NCBI GenBank assembly: GCA_013368315.1
Contig: JAACJM010000001.1
Location: 1,054,001-1,118,000, forward strand
Source of the DNA: Tetrapyrgos nigripes
Taxonomy: Eukaryota; Basidiomycota; Agaricomycetes; Agaricales; Campanellaceae
Direction of reading: 5' to 3'
Length of the DNA stretch: 64,000 bases
Shown here: one piece after another, positions 56,846 to 64,000 of the stretch
Layout: each line of letters opens with the position of its first letter
Numbering within the stretch: position 1 is the first letter of the stretch
Program-made: the position numbers and the translations under genes
Notes under the pieces: model-generated
Told to the model about the DNA's origin: nothing
What the model saw: the letters and a program-made list of their open reading frames with translations, nothing else
Databases searched by the model: none

Positions 56846-57939
56846 TCACGTCAACCGGTTTTTGCTTCCAGCACCTTCGGTCAGTCCCAGCAGTCCACTC
56901 TTCTCTTTGCCAGCTCGTTCTACTCGCTCAATCAGTCTCCAGCTTTCTTCCTGTCGCGGCACGGTCGCTTGCGCCTGCCTCAATCTCTCCAGAACCTCAA
57001 GATTGGCCTGTTCTACGACTCTGGAGCCATCCGCGCCCTCCCTTGTCTCGATTTCCTTGAGCAAATTGGATTTATCCTGCTGATACGCGGTCAGACTTGC
57101 ACGTGGCGGACCCGCTACAGACGTCCTTTGCATCCAATCTTCCACTGCAGCTAATGCATTCATCGATCGTTTGGCACTGTCATTACGCGTCGGTCGTCCT
57201 GGACCTCTTTTAGCCAATTCTCCTGCAGTGTCGCTTGGGTCTACGCTTATCTCTCGAGGCAGAAACCGTGGGTTCTGTGCACCAAGGTCCGAGTTGGGTA
57301 CGATGTGGAAGACTTTGGATTCTACTAGATTTCCGAGTATGTAAGATATTGCTGGTTTGAGAGGAATCAATTGCTCCGAAACGAGGCTCGTTGGTAATGT
57401 TAGCAACGAGGCGTAATGGTCTGAAAATGTATCCGTCGTTGAGGAACATGTAATAGGAAACAAATAGAGAACTATACCTAAGGGTATCGGGATATGGTGC
57501 ACTCTTTGTAAGGGAGGTGCCGATCCTGAGGGTTGTGTGTTGAAAAAAGTGTACAGACCAAATAGCGCGACGACGCGCGTAAAGAGTGCTTCGGTCTTCA
57601 CAGTGCGCTCTGGGCAAGTCAGGTTGCGTTGGTGCAGCTATAGGCTCTGAACTGACCCAGAAACAATCGGAAACAAACTCTGAGAAAGGCCTCTCTTGAT
57701 CGAGCTTCCAAGACCTTGAAGTGCATGTAGTCCCATCCTTGGGCGCACCAAATCTTTTTGAAGAGCGTAAATGGGTTTTCACGGAGTGCATTGTTTGAAA
57801 AGAGTTCATGGTATGCTTGGACGAGACTCCATATGTCGTCGCGAAAGGGGTCGACGAAGAGAGAGGAAGTGAAGAAGGCAGGGTCGAGGATGATCTCGCC
57901 ACGAGATGATGTGGAAGGGCGCGTCGCGATAGAGGTCAT
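56846..57939 (-). CDS. SNAPc subunit SNAPC1-like
   Basis: Start MTSIATRPSTSSRGEIILD, then PFRDDIWSLVQAYHELFSNN, LFKKIWCAQGWDYMHFKVLE, RSREAFLRVCFRLFLERTV, KTEALFTRVVALFGLYTFFN and QPSGSAPPLQRVHHIPIPLD. This helical region with W-x-x-x-x-F/M...R...F..R..ALFGLY..FNTQ matches SNAPC1/SNAP43 (Pfam SNAPc SNAP43), part of the complex that recruits polymerases II and III to snRNA-type genes. The C-terminal half contains a helix-rich tail with an AT-hook-like KRGPGRPTRNDS. Two introns, near 57608-57660 and 57421-57478. Divergent from Ima1, 44 bases between starts. Confidence 0.8.
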
Positions 57940-57983
57940 GAAAATGAATGCACATGTGACTTTTGAGCTACTTATGTTCAACC

Positions 57984-59900
57984 ATGTTTCGACCATCATC
58001 TGCAAACTCCGTCCAATGCTTCTTCTGCAACCAACACATCCACAACCCACGCAATCCTCGCAACTTTCGCTGCAATCACTGCGGCTGCTGGAATCGCTAC
58101 GATGACACCGGCGAAATATCCTCTTATGAACCAGCCATGTCCGACGAATCTCTCAATGCTCGTTCGTTTTCAAAACGAGGTCAGTCTTCTCTCCTATTTT
58201 CTTTTGTCGCTTACTCACAGCCTGATAGCCTCCCCGTCAAAGAACAGGCTGCCCACGGCCTATGGAAGTGGCCCCTTCTGCCATACTTGCCAAACGAATC
58301 AAATGCTTCTCGTTAATTTACTATCAAACTATCTGCCGGCCCCTTCTGTGCGTCTGTCAACTCTGTCGCCATATCTCATTACCAAACTCTCTTTGCAGAA
58401 CCCTGAATACGAACGACGTCTCGAAATGCTCCCCGAATACCGCGAGTCACTACACGTGCGCTATCCACCCGTATGCGACAACTGCATGCCCGCAGTAGAG
58501 GAAGAGATCAGGAAAAAAGATAGCATGGCGCGTAGTCAAGCTCTTGGTGGATGGCTAAAGGAGACCAAAGGGAAAACGACACAACGACGCGTCTCACAAA
58601 CACCGGAGCAACGTTTACGCGTCTCAAAGCAGCTATTGATTTGGAGGGCTCGTGGATGTCTATGGTGTTTGACTCTTTGTGTTGCACTTTTTGGGAACAT
58701 CATAGGTGTGTCGGTTGATTTTCTCAAGCGCTATCTTTTCGCTTATACGTGCTGCAGCTGCAGTAAACGAGTCATTATTCAGTCCATTAGCCCCTCTGCA
58801 CCTACTCCCCGCCATACTGCCACTCCTTGTCCTAGTATCTATCCTCTGGACAGCCTGGGATCCGACATACGCTTCCGTCACCAATGCACGAATAGAAGGG
58901 CGAGATGTCCGTGTCCAAGGCAAACAAACGTACAACGTATGGTATTCGTTGTTCAACCGTGCGCCTCCTTTTACTGATCCTCTCTACAGTATCTCCAAAT
59001 GAGCGCTTGGTTATCAAGGCTCATAACCTCTTCATTACTTGCTGTGCGATGGTATAGACCACATCTAGACATCTTACACCTATCTCATTTCCCATTACGG
59101 ACTCGAGTGTACTTTACAGGATCTTTCCTGTTGGAACTAGCTGTTTGTCTCATACCTTTTTCGTGTCTCTCCTTCCACTAACATTTGCATAGATCCTCAC
59201 CTATTCGTTTGTTGTTCTCCGAGTTCAACAACCTCCTGCTATCCGACTCATAGACTCTAAAACACTCAGCTCACGCTCCAATACCCCCATTTCCGATCAA
59301 GCCAATCCCAGAAGCCGTACAGGCACACCTATTCCACCCAAACTGCCCGAGCCCGACATGTTCGCCTCCTTGACGCTGTCCAACAAGCCCGTCGTGACCT
59401 CCAAAGCACCGGTGTTCGGCATACCCTCACTCCTGTCTTCTACTCCACCTACCGAAGAAGATCGCGCAAAGGACGACGAAATGGATTGGTCTCCAACTTC
59501 CGAAAATGTCAATCCAACGCTCCCGATGTCTCCTGGCAAAAGGGCTCCAGTGGACGATGGTTCATGGCTTCGGCCGCAACGTTTTTTCGCTCCGGAAAAT
59601 CCTACAGGTTTGGAAACCCTCTTTGAGAAAACGAAACTGGTGGATGATGTTACAATGTCTGATCTTGCTTCAGGGCAGGCACCTATGCGGATCATCAAGG
59701 CACATTTAGAGCGATGGTGGTGGATGTATGGAGCTGGTCTGGTCTTGGTGGTTGGGGTAGGACTGAGAATTTGGTTGGGACAAAAACTCAGTAATGAACA
59801 GATCTTACTAGAACATCCATTGCCAGGGATTGTAGACGAGCTCTCAAGTTCAGGTGTTTACCGACATACACAACGTCCTGTAGATCTGAACGAAATATAA
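57984..59900 (+). CDS. IMA1: Ima1-like inner nuclear membrane protein
   Basis: Starts MFRPSSANSVQCFFCNQHIH, NPRNPRNFRCNHCGCWNRYD: the paired CxxC zinc-ribbon of the Ima1 N-terminal domain. Then GPFCHTCQTNQMLLVNLLSN, YLPAPS, and NPEYERRLEMLPEYRESLHV, RYPPVCDNCMPAVEEEIRKK, the rest of that domain. Three or more membrane helices follow (LWCLTLCVALFGNII; LLPAILPLLVLVSILWTAW; late MYGAGLVLVVGVGLRIWLG). The stretch between holds a long disordered loop with Ser/Pro. Ima1 (TMEM201/Samp1 in animals) connects the nuclear envelope to chromatin and the cytoskeleton. ATG at 57984 was chosen over one at 57973 because it opens into the zinc-ribbon frame. Confidence 0.85.
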
Positions 59901-60205
59901 CCTTTTAATCAGTGCAGTTGTCGTCAAAGATGGTGAGAGATTGACTGTCAACCTAATGAAGTGAGTAAAATATCATCTAGGTACGCGTACAGAAGTACGG
60001 AAATGATGGGTATTGAGACAGCAACTGTCCATATAAGAGCAAGTAATTAATCAGAAAGCCGTAACGAAGTATATCCAGCGGCGATGAAGTAGCAGGTAGG
60101 GAAGGAGCGTAGGAAAGTAAAGAGAGCCATACACGTCCTTGCAGAATGCCAGGCATGGATGTATGTAGTACATGATTGAGTGCCTTGCATCTCACTACAC
60201 ATCAA
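59901..60205. other. Convergent intergenic stretch
   Basis: About 305 bases between two convergent genes. No coding signal; likely 3' untranslated regions. Confidence 0.45.
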
Positions 60206-61317
60206 TTAATACCGATACCCTGCTTGGTGATGAAGAGGGACTCCAACATCATAATCGGGCCTGGTGAAGCTAGGTCCACGACTTAACTCGTTCATCTGGG
60301 GGCCGGGGCTAGGTCCGCGTGCGAGGTCGGCATAACCACCAACAGGTGCGAGATGAGCGGGGCCAGCAGTGAAATCGTGATCAGGGAGGTTTGGAAGAGT
60401 GGTGGCACCATAGCCGTGACCGTGATCGGATCCATAGCCTGCATGGGACGTGCCTGAGTGGAAAGAGGAGGTGTCTGAAGCACGACGACGAAGAGCAGCT
60501 GGGTCGCGATCATCATGATCCGTGGGCTGTTGCCAGTCAATGGGTTGCAGGCGCTGGTCGAATTTAGAGGAGCGAGCAAGTTTCCACTTGCGGAAAACGG
60601 TCCAGAGAATGACTACACCACCAATGCAAGAAGCCACTACGATGAGAGTAGTCAGCGCAGCGGTCTTGGCCTTGCTGTTGTCCGTGGCTGCACCGCTGAG
60701 TTCGCTGGCAGCCGAGGTACGTTCAGGACCAGTGGTAGAGGTCAATGTGACGACGTGTCCTGAAACGACCTCGGTCACTAGCGCTGGAGGAGAAGATTCC
60801 GGAGTCTGGGCAGGAGGAGGCGAGGAGGAGCTGGAACTGGAGCTGGAGCTGGAACTGGAACTGGCGCTGGAGCTGGAACTGGAAGAACTGGAGGACTTTG
60901 AAACGCTGCTACTTTGAGAAAGAGACGGCAAGGAAAGCTACACAGGACAGAAGTTCAGAACTCGGATTTGAAACTGTAGTCGTCAGTACTCACCGAGAGG
61001 TTCAGCAATCCAGAAGCAGAAGCAGAGGACGAAGCCGAAGTCGAAGGGGCAGAGGAGGGGGCGGAGGAGGGGGCGGAGGAGGGCAGTGAACTAGCACTGG
61101 AGGGCGCTGAGGAGCCAGAGGAAGGTGCAGCACTGCTAGGCGTAGGATTTGCAGAGACACCGGCAGGGTCTTCACCAACGCCTACAAGCTGAGGGGAACG
61201 CTTCCTGGTCATTCGATGGTTGCGACGAGCGGCGACAAGGTCGGCATTGGCGAACGAGGTGAGAGCGAGGACGAAGACAAGGCAAACAACGAGCGTAAGG
61301 TTTAATTTTCTAGTCAT
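60206..61317 (-). CDS. Ser/Ala-rich single-pass membrane protein
   Basis: Two exons. The start MTRKLNLTLVVCLVFVLALT-SFANA is a signal peptide. A dibasic region (RRNHRMTRKRS) follows; then a long mucin-like Ser/Ala/Pro domain interrupted by the intron; then a membrane helix (ALTTLIVVASCIGGVVILWT); then a basic cytosolic stretch (RKWKLARSSKFDQRL) and a His/Gly/Pro-rich tail ending HHQAGYRY. This is the build of fungal cell-wall stress sensors of the Mid2/Wsc type, although no WSC domain is present. No close name can be given. The Ser-rich part is encoded by tandem triplets and hexamers. Confidence 0.75.
60820..61085. repeat. Simple-sequence tracts coding for Ser/Ala/Pro
   Basis: Two low-complexity blocks: ctggagctggaactgg-type hexamers (about 60830-60895) and gaggagggggcggagg-type repeats (about 61020-61085). 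They encode Ser runs of the membrane protein and give long meaningless Glu-Leu frames on the other strand. Confidence 0.75.
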
Positions 61318-61583
61318 GATAGTGGCCAGCCAGATGGACACGATAAAAACGAGCAGACGAGCTCGATAATGGGAGAAGGAGTTTAAGCGGCTTTTCTTGA
61401 CAACAGTTGTTTGTTTACATAGTATTTGGCGTTTCAATCAGATCTATCTCAATTAGTGCAAGGTTTTTCTTCCTTTGCAGGGTTCAACGAACCAGTTATC
61501 AGTACAAGATGTTGTATTAGGGTAACCACAAGATAAACGATCTACCAAAGTCCATAAGGGTCATTATGCCAAATATCTACAGC
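61318..61583. other. Intergenic gap, promoter of the Ser-rich gene
   Basis: About 265 bases upstream of the Ser-rich membrane protein and downstream of the lyase. No open frame of interest. Confidence 0.4.
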
Positions 61584-64000
61584 TCAGTTGTGACTCTCCA
61601 ACGTCCAGCCATCCAAGTTCACCGATTTCGGAGTCACAGCCGTGAATCCATTGCCCCACTGAGGTGTGAAGAGTACCTGCAGGTTGTATGCACCAGCAGG
61701 CAATTCAATGATCAAGACAGTGACTCCAGGATTCTCCTGGTCGGGCACAGGAGGCGCAGGATCAGACTCAAACCGCACCGCCTTCGACGTAGAGAAGCTC
61801 GCTCCTGAGGAGGGACTCAGAATCTGGACCGTCATTTTCTGGCCGTCGAGCTCCAAGTCCGCCGAGCTACCAGAGGGGGTGACCGTTGCGTTGGTGTGCA
61901 TTCTCCATTGGAACGAGCTGGTGGTTGTAATTTCGTCCTGAATGAGAACTTGCTTCCGCCCGTTGAGCAGACGAATACCACGTTTGGCCGAAGAGCTGCG
62001 CAGCTGTCAGAAAGAGGACATGACAGGCAGGAACATGATTACTCACACGTCGTTGAAGTAAGCACTCGTGATATCCGCAACCCAGAAGGCAGTGGAAGAC
62101 TTATCGACCTCGAGGACTGTACTCGAACCTTGCTTGGTGCCGGACGACCCACTGCTCAAGATCTTGGGACGAGCTTCAACGTTCTGATTCTGCTTGTTGA
62201 CCAAGATGGTATTCTGGCCTTCAGTCATCTTTCTGTAATAGAGCCATCGGTCACTGCCTTGCGTATCGTTGCTGAAATAGTTAGGTGAACGGTAGTCTCC
62301 ATTTCCAAGTTCGCCGGCCCAACGCGTGCCGAGAGCATCAATGACAAAGTCCCCGGCGTCCAGGTCATTGTGAGTCTGATGTCCCTGGTTCATTCCAGCT
62401 TTCATCGCGACATACGTTCCCGTCAAGTCGGTCCAGCTGCTCCTCATCGAGACCCACTGATCTAGATCGTTGTTGAAAAAGGCGTCGAGAGGTTTCTGGT
62501 CCCAAAAGGCACCGGCCACACTGGGGTCGTACCAGAACATATTCCAGGGATCAGCCGCGTCGTGCTGATCACGCTGATACAAAGCATATTGTGGCTGGTT
62601 GAATAGCGAAGCGTAAAGGATCATGCCGTTAGCCGTAGCGGAGAACTTGTTCGGTCCGTGGTCTCCCCAGTTGAACAGAGACGTTAATCCCTGCACATAC
62701 ATGTGGAAGTCGCCGGTCTTGTAAAAGTTGGAGTTGACATCCGCAAGACCGAAGTGAGAACCAGTCGCAGAGAGCAGGGACGATGTCATCTCTGAATGAC
62801 TAGTTGTACCAAAGTACCAGTAGTTGGCTGTCTCTGCCCATGTACCGTCGTCAGCGACTGCGAGAGCACAATTTTGCTTGGCATTGTCGACGGTGAGTCC
62901 AAGGAGTGTCTCGGCATTGCCGGTATCATCGTCGCCAAGTATGGCAAGGGAAGCCATGGTCAACCCGTTGTTACAGACGCAATTCCAGTTACCGGTCGTG
63001 TTAGTCTTCCACCACGAGGTCCAAACGTTCGGGTTGGTGAAGCCTTGCACGCCGGGTTCAAGGGCGTACAGGTTGAGAGTCCACCTCATCTGCGCCTTCT
63101 GCTCGTCGCTCAATCGGTCGTAAAGCCAGTCATAAGCAATGGCATAAGCGGCAGCGAGCTCAGCGGTGTCGAGGAAGTGTTGAGTGTTCCATTTATCCAC
63201 GTCAGGACCGAACACAGTAGTGTAATTTCCAGCAGCATTCTACATCCTTGATCAGGAAGCTGAAACACGAACACTGTAGAAAAGACGAACCTTGACCTCC
63301 AACCAAGCACGATCAGACCATTTGGTATCGTTGGTCATGCGATAGGCGTACGAAAAAGCCTTGATTCGGCGTTTGATGTCACGAGCATTGTCCAAAATCC
63401 CACTGTCACCGTCCATGTTATAAACGACAGGTTCCTGCCCATACCAATCGGAAGCGTTTCCAAAGATGGTGGCATTCCAACTCTGGAGATAGACATCATT
63501 CTGGATGAGGCTAGGGAGTGCTGCCCACTTGTATGACGGTGCGATGAGTCGAGGCCTATCGGCACGGAGACTGGTGACACTGGGACTAGAAGGATTCCAG
63601 GGATCATCTGGCCAGGATTTGACAGTATTGGAGTCGGGAAGGAATGTAGGGGAGGTGAAGGCAGCGGCATTCGTCTTAAAAAAAGTTGCTTGTGAGACGA
63701 TACTAGGGGGAAATGGTCATACAACACACCGTGCTAGGGTAGATAGGAAGCATCCATTCGCTATCGGTGGCAGTCGCAAACAACCCGAGTTCCGCCTTTG
63801 CACTGGCCGCTGAACCTGGCGAGGCTGCACCTGAAGAATCGGTCTTGTCGTTGTTGTTGTTTCTGGTGCCAAGAATGCCACCGACTACGGCAGCGGCGAT
63901 GACGACTATCCCCACTGGAATGCCAAATTTGATCCAATTGCTAGTGCCCCTCTTCGGTGTGGGTGCAGGGGTGATGTACCCAGTAGACTGGGCATAGTAG
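61584..64000 (-). CDS. Membrane-anchored heparinase II/III-like lyase, 5' end cut by window edge
   Basis: The window starts inside the N-terminal cytosolic part. Visible parts: a Pro/Thr-rich segment (TGYITPAPTPKRGTSNW), a membrane helix (IPVGIVVIAAAVVGGILG), a linker, then the lyase: PRLIAPSYKWAALPSLIQND, RDIKRRIKAFSYAYRMTNDT, WNTQHFLDTAELAAAYAIAY, NWNCVCNNGLTMASLAILGD, YFGTTSHSEMTSSLL and, in the beta domain, GMNQGHQTHNDLDAGDFVID with the His/Asn pair, GELGNGDY and YRKMTEGQNTILVN. The final exon holds LLNGRKQVLIQDEI and a beta tail to TLESHN (stop at 61584). The helical-toroid plus beta-sandwich layout is that of heparinase II/III-type polysaccharide lyases. The substrate is unknown. As a type II membrane protein it could act at the cell surface. 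Confidence 0.8.

Noticed and set aside
60522..60917. Plus-strand frame with Glu-Leu repeats
   Set aside because: Antisense of the Ser-coding tandem repeats in the membrane protein gene.
1..64000. CRISPR arrays, bacterial-type operons, insertion sequences, prophage
   Set aside because: The DNA is eukaryotic with spliceosomal introns; no regularly spaced repeats and no transposase were seen.
1..64000. tRNA and rRNA genes
   Set aside because: No stretch with convincing A and B boxes or cloverleaf was seen by eye; a covariance search would be decisive.

Overview
The window is nuclear DNA from a basidiomycete fungus, most likely a mushroom-forming Agaricomycete. Genes are dense and lie on both strands. 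Almost every gene is cut by many short introns (about 45-60 bases, mostly GT-AG, a few GC-AG), and intergenic gaps are often under 150 bases. Protein families with fungal character (Rav1, Trs85, Skn1/Kre6, Ima1, LCCL membrane protein, C-terminal zinc cluster factor) and several families I know only as unnamed Agaricomycete proteins support this. All CDS spans given here run from start codon to stop codon and include introns; exon joins were worked out by hand from splice sites and reading phase.

Layout. 1-9,200: end of an Mpv17/PMP22-type channel protein, TRAPPIII subunit Trs85, a pterin carbinolamine dehydratase, a ZCCHC9-type zinc knuckle protein, a WW domain protein and an unnamed 193-residue protein. 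9,266-13,813: a zinc cluster factor, an LCCL-domain membrane protein and a lipocalin-like protein. 13,814-15,163 is the longest apparently empty stretch. 15,164-25,363: an unnamed protein, seipin, an SDR oxidoreductase, an unnamed acidic/lysine-rich tailed protein, a low-molecular-weight tyrosine phosphatase, methylmalonate-semialdehyde dehydrogenase and a Myb/Rap1-like protein. 25,567-32,380: Rab GDI and Rav1. 32,766-38,911 is the accessory part: a small protein, a lineage-specific family member and two genes encoding tandem Cys/His modules that I cannot assign to a named family. 39,709-48,156: a fasciclin-domain cell-surface protein, a carnitine/acylcarnitine carrier, another Agaricomycete-type protein and N-acetylglutamate synthase. 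48,275-64,000: an F-box protein, the E2/E3 hybrid UBE2O, a Skn1/Kre6 glucan enzyme, SNAPC1, Ima1, a Ser-rich membrane protein and a membrane-anchored heparinase-like lyase cut by the right edge.

Themes. Membrane traffic and lipid handling recur (Trs85, Rab GDI, Rav1, seipin), as do mitochondrial metabolism (carnitine carrier, MMSDH, NAGS, Mpv17) and the cell surface (fasciclin, Kre6-type, Ser-rich sensor-like, heparinase-like). These look like ordinary eukaryotic neighbours, not an operon-like system.

The most unusual material is the 35.4-38.9 kb gene pair with repeated zinc-binding-like modules, a candidate stepwise (recursive) splice site in the phosphatase gene, a run of GC-AG introns, a telomere-repeat-like box in front of the Rap1-like gene, and at least five one-base frame breaks, four of them at A- or G-runs and one in a mixed G/A run, inside otherwise coherent genes. 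The last pattern could well be assembly error and should be checked before calling pseudogenes.
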